Source: Paraburkholderia phenazinium (GTDB lineage Bacteria > Pseudomonadota > Gammaproteobacteria > Burkholderiales > Burkholderiaceae). Taken from it: DNA of 64,000 bases. The stretch is taken from positions 434,001 to 498,000 of the forward strand of contig NZ_FSRM01000001.1 of assembly GCF_900141745.1 (NCBI RefSeq), written 5' to 3'. Position 1 is the first letter of the stretch, and each line of letters starts with the position of its first letter. Shown here in pieces: positions 1 to 8,506 of the stretch. The position numbers and the translations under genes are program-made. Under the pieces are notes generated by a model. That model saw only the letters and a program-made list of their open reading frames with translations. It was not told the DNA's origin and ran no database searches.

Positions 1-1221
1 ATTAGGGTCTCTGAGACCCTCCTCAATGCTCTGACGCAGCGAAGATGCAGATATCTCTTCGCAACGACAAACGATGGTATCTCCCGAAGGAAGAGGCTTA
101 ACCAGCGACGGAGGGAATGCGGCGTCGAGAAATGGCCGGATGCGCGTGAACTCCTTAAGGAGCTTCTGGTCACGTCTTGCACTCGCGTCACGCTCGTGCA
201 CGGTAATCCGCCCAAGTCGACGAGCGGTGTCGAACGCTGCAAGACGGCCAAGCAGTACAGCAGCCTTCGCGCCGAAGATACGTTGTCCGTCGCCGGCAAT
301 AGCGATGCGTTCGAGGCTCGTTGCGCCCCATTCGTCAACGTCGGGTCTCCAGGCGAGCTGCGTTTTGTCCCAGAGATGGCGGCATCCCGTCGAGCGGCTC
401 AACTGCACGTTCGGCACCACCCCATCATGCAGAAGAAGCACTGATGCCGGGATGCTTCGACGCTTCCCCTCTGCTACAAACGAGACTACTTCAAGCTTCT
501 TTACGCCCTTCGCTTCGACCCCCGAAACGCCGTGATGGATTTCGACACCGGCCGCGCGTAAGCGACGCATCCAGGAAAGGCCTTTGATAATCTCCTGAAA
601 TTGGGTGAATGCACGGGGAAGCTGCATCAAGGCCTCAGCGCGCAACATCCGCGGAGTCGTAATCAGCACGGCCTTTAAGGGCACGCCTGCATCGAGCAGT
701 TGAGCTGCGACGAGCAACGGTAAGGGTCCGCAACCAGCGATGACGGTGGCCTCGGCGGGCACCACCCCCGATGACTTCAGGAGCGTCTGCGCCGCACCGG
801 CACCTAGGACGCCCGGCAGCGTCCATCCGGATACTGGCACAGGGCGCTCCATCGCACCCGTTGCTAAAATGACCTGGCGGCCGCGCAGCAACGAGGCCTC
901 GCCCGCCTGAGTGATACCGACAGCGCCATCCGCGAGAACCTGCCAGACGGCCGACCCCGGTGCATAAGTCGCTCCACTTCGGCGAAAAGCCTCAACCTGG
1001 GCAAGCCCGGAGCGAAAATCGGGTCCGAGAATTGGGCCGATGCGGTCGCCAGGAGTCGAGCGACGTTCGACAGACCGATAAATCTGGCCGCCTGGTGTTT
1101 CCTGCTCGTCGAGAAGCACTGTGTCGATTCCACGCTCCGCCGCAAGCGTCGCGGCAGCGAGGCCGGCCGGTCCTCCTCCGACAACTACGAGTTCACATTC
1201 AACGCGGTCGGCGATTCTCAT
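1..1221 (-). CDS. FAD/NAD(P)-dependent oxidoreductase, HcnB/opine-oxidase-A-like (3' end beyond window)
   Basis: The frame is open from an ATG at 1221 to the window edge (407 codons), so the C-terminus is missing. The N-terminus has a dinucleotide-binding motif (LVVVGGGPAGLAA, about residues 11-23), followed by a TPGGQIY segment and a second nucleotide-binding region around VIAGCGPLPLL. Near the cut end is a VCRCEE motif typical of the BFD-like [2Fe-2S] domain of HcnB, opine oxidase and D-hydroxyproline dehydrogenase subunits. Its ATG overlaps the TGA of the upstream [2Fe-2S] gene by 4 nt, which implies translational coupling and a heteromeric flavin dehydrogenase. The substrate cannot be read from sequence. 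The neighbouring amino-acid-type binding protein suggests an opine, imino acid or D-amino acid. The family is fairly certain, the substrate unknown. Confidence 0.85.
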   Translation of the reverse strand, partial: MRIADRVECELVVVGGGPAGLAAATLAAERGIDTVLLDEQETPGGQIYRSVERRSTPGDRIGPILGPDFRSGLAQVEAFRRSGATYAPGSAVWQVLADGAVGITQAGEASLLRGRQVILATGAMERPVPVSGWTLPGVLGAGAAQTLLKSSGVVPAEATVIAGCGPLPLLVAAQLLDAGVPLKAVLITTPRMLRAEALMQLPRAFTQFQEIIKGLSWMRRLRAAGVEIHHGVSGVEAKGVKKLEVVSFVAEGKRRSIPASVLLLHDGVVPNVQLSRSTGCRHLWDKTQLAWRPDVDEWGATSLERIAIAGDGQRIFGAKAAVLLGRLAAFDTARRLGRITVHERDASARRDQKLLKEFTRIRPFLDAAFPPSLVKPLPSGDTIVCRCEEISASSLRQSIEEGLRDPN

Positions 1222-1520
1222 AACAACTCCATTTCTCCTGGGCCGTCCTGATGCGTGACCTTCATTCCCGGCTTTGCAACAACAAGGCATGACTGGCAAT
1301 TCGCGATGCCGTCAATCTCGACCAGGCAGTCGAAACAGTTGCCAATCATGCAGTGAGGCTGCCGCGGCGCCCCTGTGACGGGCGTCGTGCGAAAGCACTC
1401 GACTCCATGGGCTAAAAGCGCGGCCGCTACTGTGTCTCCTTCAGTGGCACTTACAAGCTCTCCCTCGAAGGTGAACTCAACCGCGTTCGCTGAAGGCTGT
1501 AATCTCGTGAACATTGCCAT
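1218..1520 (-). CDS. Small (2Fe-2S)-binding subunit, HcnA-like
   Basis: This 100-residue protein matches the length of the stand-alone ferredoxin-like subunits (Fer2_4 type) that pair with HcnB-like flavoproteins. It has the plant-ferredoxin-like cysteine pattern C-x4-C-x2-C (CMIGNCFDC, about residues 57-65) plus a later cysteine in NCQSC, after the segment TTPVTGAPRQPHC. It probably passes electrons from the partner flavoprotein toward the respiratory chain. The start at 1520 gives a normal N-terminus for the family, and the stop overlaps the next start as ATGA. An 80-bp gap separates it from the solute-binding protein upstream, so all three genes may be cotranscribed. Confidence 0.85.
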   Translation of the reverse strand: MAMFTRLQPSANAVEFTFEGELVSATEGDTVAAALLAHGVECFRTTPVTGAPRQPHCMIGNCFDCLVEIDGIANCQSCLVVAKPGMKVTHQDGPGEMELL

Positions 1521-1600
1521 CTTCTAACTTGAAATTGCTCTTACTGCGTTTGAATAAAGGACCATCCAACGTCCTGCTGATGAAGCCTGACGTCCCGAAA

Positions 1601-2452
1601 TCAGTTCGGCGGGGACAAGTCCAGGCCGAACCATTTCTGCATCAGCTTGCGGTTTGTGCCGTCGTCGTTCACGGACTTGATTGCCTTATCGAACATGTCT
1701 TTCAGTTGGACGTCGCCTTTCCGAAACGCGACATTCGTGGTGCCGCCACCTAGCACACCGCCAATGAATCGCGGCCCGACGAGCATTGCGTCTTTCATGT
1801 CCGGTTGACTTGCTGCCTTGTTGAGGACGGTGACGTTAGCCATCACCAAATCGACGCGGCCAGCTTCGAGGTCGAGGTTGTGCTGCTCTAACGTCTTATA
1901 TTCGCGGACTTCGACAATGCTCTTCAGGTACTTGTCGACAAAGTTCGAAGCGGTACTTGCGCTTTGTACGCCCAGAACCTTCCCGGAGAGCAGCGGACGT
2001 AGTTTCTCGACCTCCGTCCTGGATGCCGCTTCGTCCTGACTAAGGTTAAAAACCTTATTAAGGTCGGGCATTGCAGCAAGCGGACTCGATTTCAGCGCCA
2101 TAAATCCGTTGGGAGCCTGTGTGTACGGAACCGAGAATAAGACGACTTTTTCACGCGCTGGCGTTACACCCATGGACGCGACGATTGCATCGTATTTTCC
2201 TGCATTCAACCCGGGGATAATTCCGTCCCAGTCTTGAGCGACGATGTCACACTGAACCTTCATCCGATTGCAAAGTTCGTGGGTGAGGTCGATTTCATAA
2301 CCACCCAATTTTCCGTCGGGACCCATGAAATTCCAGGGAGCGTATGCGCCTTCCGTAGCAACCGTAATCTTGTCCCAGGTTTTTTGGGCAGCCAAGGTCG
2401 GCTGCACGAACGCCATGCTGGTCAGGACAATTGCAAGAGTAAAAAATCGCAT
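1601..2452 (-). CDS. Periplasmic amino-acid-type solute-binding protein (family 3)
   Basis: This 283-residue protein has a Sec signal peptide (hydrophobic to about residue 20, cleavage after TLA-21) and a PBPb fold. The mature N-terminus (TVATEGAYAPWNF, GYEIDLTHELC) is typical of lysine/arginine/ornithine, octopine and polar amino-acid binding proteins of ABC importers. No permease or ATPase gene is next to it in the window, so those would have to lie to the left or elsewhere. It is the first gene of the minus-strand locus and divergent from the LysR gene. It probably delivers the substrate of the downstream oxidoreductase, but the ligand is inferred only at the level of amino acid or opine. 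Confidence 0.88.
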   Translation of the reverse strand: MRFFTLAIVLTSMAFVQPTLAAQKTWDKITVATEGAYAPWNFMGPDGKLGGYEIDLTHELCNRMKVQCDIVAQDWDGIIPGLNAGKYDAIVASMGVTPAREKVVLFSVPYTQAPNGFMALKSSPLAAMPDLNKVFNLSQDEAASRTEVEKLRPLLSGKVLGVQSASTASNFVDKYLKSIVEVREYKTLEQHNLDLEAGRVDLVMANVTVLNKAASQPDMKDAMLVGPRFIGGVLGGGTTNVAFRKGDVQLKDMFDKAIKSVNDDGTNRKLMQKWFGLDLSPPN

Positions 2453-2540
2453 GGCAATAAAACTCCCAAATGATTGAGCCGTTCTTGGCTCCTGATTTTG
2501 AAAATCAACGCTATTTATGAAAGCGGTTAAGCCAGCAAAA

Positions 2541-2558
2541 ATAAATAGTCGTATTTAT
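2541..2558. promoter_or_regulatory. Inverted repeat, possible operator in the divergent promoter region
   Basis: A perfect 7-bp inverted repeat (ATAAATA, 4-nt spacer, TATTTAT) lies about 90 bp upstream of the binding-protein start, in the AT-rich 372-bp region between the divergent genes. It could be a LysR-type site or a promoter element. There is no experimental support. Confidence 0.35.
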
Positions 2559-2776
2559 GCAAAGTTATACATCGGACCAGTTACTTCATTTAAATAAAGA
2601 CGTGCCAGGGAAATGGAGGCGCCTGCGACGCAGCTTCGTCCACACCGGGCTTTGTTACTCGGATGGAAAAGTGATACAACGCGGATTGCGTCAGAACCTT
2701 TTTTTCATGCCGTCCCCATGAGCGAATCTTCTAAAACCAATTTTTTCTCGTCCAATACTTTGTTTTTCAACGACTA

Positions 2777-2789
2777 TAGGATTCACCTA
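2777..2789. promoter_or_regulatory. LysR-type T-N11-A box upstream of the LysR gene
   Basis: TAGG-attca-CCTA is a 13-bp T-N11-A palindrome ending 35 bp before the LysR start, inside a larger TATAG/CTATA inverted repeat (2775-2791). LysR regulators typically bind such sites to repress their own gene and activate the divergent one. The role is inferred from position and symmetry. Confidence 0.4.
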
Positions 2790-2824
2790 TACTCGGGAAA
2801 CACTACAATCCTGCGGAGCATCCG

Positions 2825-3703
2825 ATGAACTATCGTCAGCTGGAAGCTTTCCGTGCGTTGATGGAGACCGGGACGGTGACTGCGGCAAGCCAGATGTTGT
2901 CGATTTCGCAGCCGTCGTTGAGCACGCACATCGCCAATCTCGAACACGAGTTGCAACTCTCACTTTTTCATCGGCGTGGGGGACGGCTTATTCCGACCGC
3001 GGAAAGTCAGTTGTTGTTGGCGGAGGTGGACCACGTGGTGAAGGGCATGGCGCGCTTGCGCCGCCTTGCGACAGATATCCAGAGTTTGCAGTCGGGACGT
3101 GTAACCATAGCTGCCTATCCGGCCGTTGCAGCCATGTTGCCGGGCTTTGCCGTGGAGTTTGCAGGACAACATGACCGGGCAATCCTCGACCTTCAGGTTC
3201 ACGACTCGCTTCGCAACGCGGAGTTGGCGGCCACAAGGCAGGTAGATGCGGGTCTCACCGCGATGCCGATAGGCGACCCGGCGGTCATCTGCGAACTGTT
3301 GAGCCGAGTCGATTCAGTGTGTGTAGTGCCGAAGGGGCATAAACTTGCCGCAGCCGAAAGCGTAACGCCTCAGGACCTGCGTGGTGAGCCCTTCATCGCT
3401 CTCGGCCGTGAAGATGGCTCTCGGCAGGCTGTCGAGCGAGTTCTTGGCCAGTACGGAATCGACTTGAATGTACGGTTCGAAACAACTCGCTCCGAAACCG
3501 CATGCGGCCTTGTCGAGGCTGGCGGCGGTATCGCAATCATCGACCCATACTGTGCAAACGCATGGGCCGACCGGGTTGTCATTCGTCCGTTTGAAGCGGA
3601 AGTTCCAAACGACGTGTATGTCGTTCGAAGCCGTCAGGAAGAGCCTTCGCTGCTGCTTCAAGCCTTCCTTGACGACCTTCGAGCCAAGCTAACTCCCGCA
3701 TAA
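2825..3703 (+). CDS. LysR-family transcriptional regulator
   Basis: This 292-residue protein has the normal LysR length. Residues 1-60 form the winged helix-turn-helix (MNYRQLEAFRALMETG, AASQMLSISQPSLS), followed by a linker helix. From about residue 90 to the end is the periplasmic-binding-like effector domain (GRVTIAAYPAVAAMLPGF onward). It is transcribed away from the binding-protein/oxidoreductase locus, the usual arrangement for a substrate-responsive activator of the divergent operon. It resembles regulators of opine and amino-acid uptake. The inducer cannot be named from sequence. The ATG at 2825 is the only start that gives a family-typical N-terminus. Confidence 0.92.
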   Translation: MNYRQLEAFRALMETGTVTAASQMLSISQPSLSTHIANLEHELQLSLFHRRGGRLIPTAESQLLLAEVDHVVKGMARLRRLATDIQSLQSGRVTIAAYPAVAAMLPGFAVEFAGQHDRAILDLQVHDSLRNAELAATRQVDAGLTAMPIGDPAVICELLSRVDSVCVVPKGHKLAAAESVTPQDLRGEPFIALGREDGSRQAVERVLGQYGIDLNVRFETTRSETACGLVEAGGGIAIIDPYCANAWADRVVIRPFEAEVPNDVYVVRSRQEEPSLLLQAFLDDLRAKLTPA

Positions 3704-3784
3704 ACGAGAAATGTTACGGTCTCGGTTGGTCGAACCTTTGTTGTTCCTGAGCGTCCCACCTTTTCCGAACCAGACGGAGGCAGA

Positions 3785-4006
3785 ATGGGAAAAATCAGGA
3801 AAGGAACCCGGGTGCGACTGAGCGACGAGCGGCTTGGTGAACTGGACGACCGGTCTGCGACCTTGTATGTAGGTAGGGTCGGCGAGGTTGTGTCTTCCTC
3901 GAAGGCCACCGGTCTTCTCACCGTGGAATTCCCTCGGGACGATGAGCGGAGGCCAACGATGCTCACCGATGTCCCCCCTCAATTTCTCGTGAAAACCGAC
4001 CCTTAG
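3785..4006 (+). CDS. Small conserved-looking protein, function unknown
   Basis: This 73-codon ORF has a strong ribosome binding site (GGAGG, 5 nt before the ATG). The product is charged and soluble (MGKIRKGTRVRLSDERLGE at the start), with alternating beta-type segments (ATLYVGRVGEVVSS, GLLTVEFPRDD) that suggest a small SH3-like or KOW-like barrel. No function is recognised. It stands alone 81 bp after the LysR gene on the same strand. It may mark the edge of the host locus or the start of the accessory region. It is supported mainly by the RBS and reading-frame quality. Confidence 0.6.
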   Translation: MGKIRKGTRVRLSDERLGELDDRSATLYVGRVGEVVSSSKATGLLTVEFPRDDERRPTMLTDVPPQFLVKTDP

Positions 4007-4483
4007 CTTTTTGCCTCGTCAAAGGACGATGTTGTTTGCACGGTGTTCTTGCAGACACCGTCCAGCTCATCTTGAGTAGGCAGATTACATGAAGGCCTGT
4101 GCGTCTCAGGCATAGAACTAAAAAGGCCCCTCAGACTTCGTCCGGGAAGAAAATCACGTTCGCTGAATGTGGTCGGTGCCGTTAGGTCAACGGTGTAGCG
4201 CACGAAACGGATGCGGTGCCGAAAGTGATATCTATGTCGTGCTCATGGTGAGCATGGTCAACTTCTGGCCGTTCATCTCCTCAACGACGCGTCGGACGGC
4301 CACGATATTGGCCTCTGAGTTTTGAGTTGTGAGTTCTGAAACCGAACATTTCACTGCGGACGGGATTTCCGAGAAGGCACTGGACGGGGTAGGTGTTTCA
4401 AATCACACGCCTCGTTACACACAAACACACTGGTAATCTGCACTCCAAATATATTGCCTTCACTACTGACAAGTGAGGCACGT
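4007..4483. other. Non-coding stretch, nothing recognised
   Basis: These 477 bp hold only short, unconvincing reading frames on either strand. No tRNA, transposon end or clear terminator was seen. This may be the left fringe of the accessory region. Confidence 0.4.
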
Positions 4484-4588
4484 ATGAAGCGAATCTTTGC
4501 GCTGATGCTGATGGCTGTATGTCTCGGAACCGCGTTGAGCGGCTGCATCGTTGTACCTGTAGGCGGCGGCTACTATCACCACTATTAG
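4484..4588 (+). CDS. Very small lipoprotein
   Basis: This 34-residue ORF has a GAGG ribosome binding site about 5 nt before the ATG. The N-terminus is a textbook lipoprotein signal: MKRIF, then a hydrophobic core, then the lipobox LSGC with the acylated Cys at residue 21. The mature peptide would be only 14 residues, glycine- and aromatic-rich (VVPVGGGYYHHY at the end). Very short lipoproteins with a tail of this sort are, as far as I recall, common in Burkholderiales. It would sit in an outer or inner membrane leaflet. Function unknown. Confidence 0.6.
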   Translation: MKRIFALMLMAVCLGTALSGCIVVPVGGGYYHHY

Positions 4589-4734
4589 CCTACCGAGTAT
4601 GCCTGTCGGTGGATGCTGTAGACCCGTGTGACGTCAACGTTACATCCCTGACATCCGTGGTTGAGCGTACAGAGGACTCGGACGTCAGCGGGTAATGTGC
4701 AGCTACACCGACGACATATTCGGCGAGGAACCAG

Positions 4735-5835
4735 ATGACAAGCATATACCTGGCGGATGACGGGAAGCTGGTCCGCTTTGACCGCAAACCATACGGACAG
4801 GAGAGGCAGTTGCAGGACCTCCTTTCGACTTTCCCCGAGTTGCTCGCTGACGGCTTGCCTGGCCCAAATAACGGTGGCCGAAGCAAGTGGCTGCGCGTAA
4901 AAGACGAGTTTCCGTTAAGCGACGGCAACGGTAGCTCCCTCAGTGTTGACCATCTGTTCCTCGACCAAGAAGGCATTCCCACCCTCGTTGAAGACAAACG
5001 CTCGGCCAATTCCGAAAACAGGCGACAGGTAGTGGCCCAAATGCTGGATTACGCGTCACTCATGGTCAGTTGTAGCGTCCGCGACATCCAGAGCCAATTC
5101 CGAGCTTACCGTCCAACAGAAGCGGATACGCTGCTATCTGAGTTTCTGGGGGAGCAGGATGCAGACAACTTCTGGAAGACCGTTCAGACCAATCTCGAAG
5201 CTGGTCGGGTGCGACTAGTGTTCGTTGCCGACGAGATTCCCGCAACATTACGTCGACTCATCGAGTTTCTCAATGAGCGGCTTGACGTCGAAGAAGTGGT
5301 TGGTATCGAGATACAGCGACTGGAGAGCAGCGGGCGCGAAGCATTTGCCCCAACTGTCATAGGTCGCACGGCGCGAGCGGAAACCCGCAAGTCTTCCGAA
5401 ACCGGCAAGGGGGTGTCGCGCACAGTCGATGACTTCTTCGAATTGGTCCAGAAGAGGGAAAAGTTCACGAAGGGCGGAATCAGCAAAGGGGAATACAAGA
5501 CGGCAATGCTCGCCAACCTTGAACGGTTTCGCGATTGGGGCAAACAAAATGACCTGGAATTCGCTGTCGGCACGTCCTCAGGAGACAATCCCCGCTGCAC
5601 ATTGTGTCGTGCCGGCGCCCAGCCGCTTGTCGGGGTGCACGTCGACGGTGGTCTGTACGTATTCAGCAAGAGGTTAAAGACCGACGCCGCTGCACTTGAA
5701 GATTTCGGCAAGCGCCTTCAATCGGAAATTGGCATACCCCCGCCGCTCAATCTCAATTGCGAACTCTGCAAATTGTTCGAGCTGTCGCCGGAGGCCTTGG
5801 GTAAGTTGTTGACGTTGCTGTACGAAGACGCTTAG
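4735..5835 (+). CDS. PD-(D/E)XK nuclease-like protein with C-terminal CxxC pairs
   Basis: This 366-residue protein is preceded by GAGGAACC. About residues 70-105 look like a PD-(D/E)XK core: Asp72 in SVDHLFLD, then Glu86-x-Lys88 in TLVEDKR, then a helix with Gln residues (RRQVVAQMLDYA), as in NucS/DUF91-like nuclease domains. A second beta-rich part (VRLVFVADEIPATLRR) follows. Near the C-terminus are two CxxC motifs (CTLC, CELC) that could bind zinc. The protein probably acts on DNA. In this island a defence or repair role is likely but inferred. It is alone on its strand and its stop meets the convergent truncated kinase gene (4-bp overlap). Confidence 0.55.
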   Translation: MTSIYLADDGKLVRFDRKPYGQERQLQDLLSTFPELLADGLPGPNNGGRSKWLRVKDEFPLSDGNGSSLSVDHLFLDQEGIPTLVEDKRSANSENRRQVVAQMLDYASLMVSCSVRDIQSQFRAYRPTEADTLLSEFLGEQDADNFWKTVQTNLEAGRVRLVFVADEIPATLRRLIEFLNERLDVEEVVGIEIQRLESSGREAFAPTVIGRTARAETRKSSETGKGVSRTVDDFFELVQKREKFTKGGISKGEYKTAMLANLERFRDWGKQNDLEFAVGTSSGDNPRCTLCRAGAQPLVGVHVDGGLYVFSKRLKTDAAALEDFGKRLQSEIGIPPPLNLNCELCKLFELSPEALGKLLTLLYEDA

Positions 5836-6215
5836 CTATCGCACATCAACCAGAAGTGACGGATTGCAACGAACGTCATGACTGCCTCGAAATCGACTGA
5901 AGGGAGCGACTCAACGCTGCGATAGCCGCTCACGAAATTTCCCCACTTGGCTTCGACTTTTTCATCCGGTTTTTCTAGCTGCCTTCCTAGAAAGTTGGCC
6001 CAGAGATAAACGGCTAGGTCGTAAGCAAGGTACCCGGGACCGCCATCGTCGAAGTCGAAAAATGAAGCCACTCGCGCATCCTCCGGCCCGTCGCTCATTA
6101 GCGTGTTTCCTCCATGGCAATCGCCGTGACATGCGACCGGTGTGAGGTCATTGAGTGTTGCTAGGCCCATCAACCCTTGTCTGTGCGCAGGCAGTCCTTG
6201 TACTTGATATCCCAA
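5832..6215 (-). pseudogene. C-terminal remnant of an APH/choline-kinase-type phosphotransferase
   Basis: The reading frame holds only the C-terminal third of an aminoglycoside-phosphotransferase-fold kinase: the catalytic HGDCHGGN motif (about residues 30-37) and the metal-binding FFDFDDGGPGYLAYDLAVYLW segment, in two adjoining parts, followed by the usual helical tail. Family members are normally over 300 residues. The N-lobe with the ATP-binding loop is absent, and the first residues (MGYQVQGLPAHRQ) lie over the end of the adjacent DUF262 gene. An insertion or deletion near 6150-6210 therefore removed the 5' part. No matching N-lobe was found elsewhere in the window. Probably non-functional, and a sign of past rearrangement. 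Confidence 0.7.
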
Positions 6216-8149
6216 TCGGCAAAGCTAAAGCCCCAGCGCGCTTCGGCGAACTCCAGCAAAGTCACGCCTCGCCTGGTAACGGCATTCGGAGACCATACGC
6301 CAAAATTCTGAGCAACGTTGTTCTCGCTGTAGCTGCCCGTCGCGTACTTTTTCTTCTTTTCCGAGAATGGCCGATTGCTCAGCGACGCATTCACCTCGCA
6401 GGAAAGTAGCAGTAGGTTGCCCAGAGAATTCATCCACATCTGGCGCTTACGCTCCTGCCGACCATCGAACACGAAGCGGCTGGTCCATGACGGGTCCTTC
6501 GGTGTCTGAGGGTAGATATGCTCAATAGACTTAAACGAGGCGTCCTTCCAGCTGACTTTCGGAGGGTTCGAGGCACCCTGCAGCGACAGTTCGTACTCGA
6601 AAAGCACAACGCGCGTGAAGTCCCATTCGTAGAACCCTTTGTCACGGTCGAGCCGCCGCCTTGCGGTATCGCGGAAGTAAGCGAGGTCGAAATGGCCGTC
6701 CAAGTCATGGAAATAATCTTCCGGGAGGCTGTGGTTACGCACGTCGCCTCCGTCGTTATCATTTAACGCTCCAACAAACCGCGTTGCCAACTCCAACGCC
6801 GCCATGACGCTACTGCTGTCTCCGGGGACTGCATCTTTGGACAGACGATGTGCGTGCCTGTAGATGTCCGCCTTCCCGGTATGGGCCCGACGCTCGCTGA
6901 TATAGAACACCATGAAAATGAAACGCTCGACCTGCTCTAGAAGTGGGCCCACCGGTGCGAAGCTGGCCTGCACCGTTTCAGGTTGCGAGACGACGAGCGG
7001 GTTGATGGCGGCCAGAGCCTGGAAAGCAGCAAGGACCAGCGGCTTGAAAGACCCCCAGCGAAGCCGCTCGATTCTGCCGAGCCAAAGGATGGTATCGGGC
7101 GGCAGAAATGGTGCGGGGTTGTGTATGTAATGCCAGAGCGTCGCCGCTTGGCCGAGACTGCGGATGTAGTGCCGGATATAGTCGGCGCCCAACTCGCCTG
7201 TCGCGACCTTGTGTACCGTAAAGACGTCATCGAAGAGCTTGACGTACATCGCGTCGGATTCCGACTTGTCATAGCCGAAGTACGCAATCCAGTGCGTCCT
7301 GAGGAACTCGTCATCGTCCAGTTGATGAGAGGGGTCGTTCCCAAGCCAGCGGTAGATTGATGACCACCATCTGTTAACTTCGGCACGAAGGTCAGGACCA
7401 AGCTTTGGGTCCGCACCCGGCTGTTGAGCCAGCACCGTACTGATGTAGATGAGCCTGTTTTTTAACAGCTCAAGCTGTGAGAGATGCTTCCCGCGATTGT
7501 TGATGGTCTCGAAAGCGACATGAATGTCGAACTGCGGGTCAACGTGGAAAACGTTGAAATGCAGCGAGTCGGAAAGCTTACGGGCAAAATTCAACTGGGG
7601 CGCTTCGTCGAGGGCGGCCATGCGCTGGAAGAAAAGCTCGTATGCCAGCCGAAGGTTTTCCGTGTACAGGGTGCGCTGAGCCGCCACGGCACTCATATAT
7701 CGCGGGTCATCGAATATGCCGCCTACAAGGTAGGCGTGACTCGCGCCTTCCTCCATATAACCGAACTTGTAATTGCGAACGCCGCTTTCCGATTCCTCAA
7801 AATGAAACAGCGCCTGGACGTTAGCGCGGAAGATGCGAATTTCGACGGAATCTGAATCAACGGTCGCATCAACAAACGCCCTGAGTGCAACCACCGCGCT
7901 GGTGAGACGCTGCTGTCCGTCGACAACCAGATAGTTACCAGGCCCATCTGCCGAAGACTGCATATCAAGAATGAGCTGGCCACCGTAGTGCCGGGCATTG
8001 TCTCCGAGCAGTTCGATATCCTTCCAGAAGTCATCGCACTGCTCCTTTCCCCAGGCATAGCCTCGCTGGTAGTCAGGTATGCGGAACGATGAACCCGTGA
8101 ACAACTCTGAAAGCGTCTTGAGACCACTTTGCGCTGCTGGCATCTTCAT
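6170..8149 (-). CDS. DUF262 / DUF1524 (GmrSD-like) protein, candidate modification-dependent nuclease
   Basis: This 659-residue protein begins with the DUF262 signature: RIPDYQRGY (about residues 23-31) and VDGQQRLTS (76-84), a ParB/Srx-like nucleotide-hydrolysing fold. The C-terminus carries the DUF1524 HNH-like part, IEHIYPQTP (about 542-550) followed by NSLGNLLLLS. The two-domain arrangement is that of GmrSD-type type IV restriction enzymes and of related DUF262 effectors that act on modified phage DNA. An AGGAA sequence precedes the ATG. It lies downstream of the KAP NTPase gene on the same strand, 357 bp apart, with a gene relic between them. Restriction of modified DNA is inferred from the family. 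Confidence 0.8.
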   Translation of the reverse strand: MKMPAAQSGLKTLSELFTGSSFRIPDYQRGYAWGKEQCDDFWKDIELLGDNARHYGGQLILDMQSSADGPGNYLVVDGQQRLTSAVVALRAFVDATVDSDSVEIRIFRANVQALFHFEESESGVRNYKFGYMEEGASHAYLVGGIFDDPRYMSAVAAQRTLYTENLRLAYELFFQRMAALDEAPQLNFARKLSDSLHFNVFHVDPQFDIHVAFETINNRGKHLSQLELLKNRLIYISTVLAQQPGADPKLGPDLRAEVNRWWSSIYRWLGNDPSHQLDDDEFLRTHWIAYFGYDKSESDAMYVKLFDDVFTVHKVATGELGADYIRHYIRSLGQAATLWHYIHNPAPFLPPDTILWLGRIERLRWGSFKPLVLAAFQALAAINPLVVSQPETVQASFAPVGPLLEQVERFIFMVFYISERRAHTGKADIYRHAHRLSKDAVPGDSSSVMAALELATRFVGALNDNDGGDVRNHSLPEDYFHDLDGHFDLAYFRDTARRRLDRDKGFYEWDFTRVVLFEYELSLQGASNPPKVSWKDASFKSIEHIYPQTPKDPSWTSRFVFDGRQERKRQMWMNSLGNLLLLSCEVNASLSNRPFSEKKKKYATGSYSENNVAQNFGVWSPNAVTRRGVTLLEFAEARWGFSFADWDIKYKDCLRTDKG

Positions 8150-8278
8150 CTATTCCTATATTCTTGTCACCCGGTACGAGGCTCTGCCAGCAGCCAACGT
8201 CTATCGTTGATGCAAAACAAGCTGACAAACTCTTTACAGCACCAAATGGCTTGCGTGGTAACCTTCTGTTAACGGCAC

Positions 8279-8380
8279 TCAAGTGTGATTCTTGAGCGCG
8301 CTAAATCGCTGCACGATAAATGCAAACGAGGAGGACGTGAAGCCGAGAAACAACAATACACATCCGAAAAGTCTTGCCAT
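8279..8380 (-). pseudogene. Relic: signal-peptide end of a second copy of the 11.56-11.88 kb gene
   Basis: A 33-codon frame (MARLFGCVLLFLGFTSSS at its start) matches the first 20 or so codons of the small secreted protein at 11561-11881. At DNA level 8322-8366 and 11826-11870 differ at only about 6-7 of 45 positions. After the signal-peptide core the sequences part and the frame soon stops. It is a truncated duplicate and the rest of the copy is gone. Confidence 0.6.
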
Positions 8381-8506
8381 TCAATACTGCTATATTCAGC
8401 GAGCTATCGGCGGCCAGCAAACGGCTCGTCCCTATAAGCCCACTTAGCCGCGTCGAAGCAACCGTCCGCGACGAGACGTTTCCTGAGTCGTGCTTAAACG
8501 ATACAA

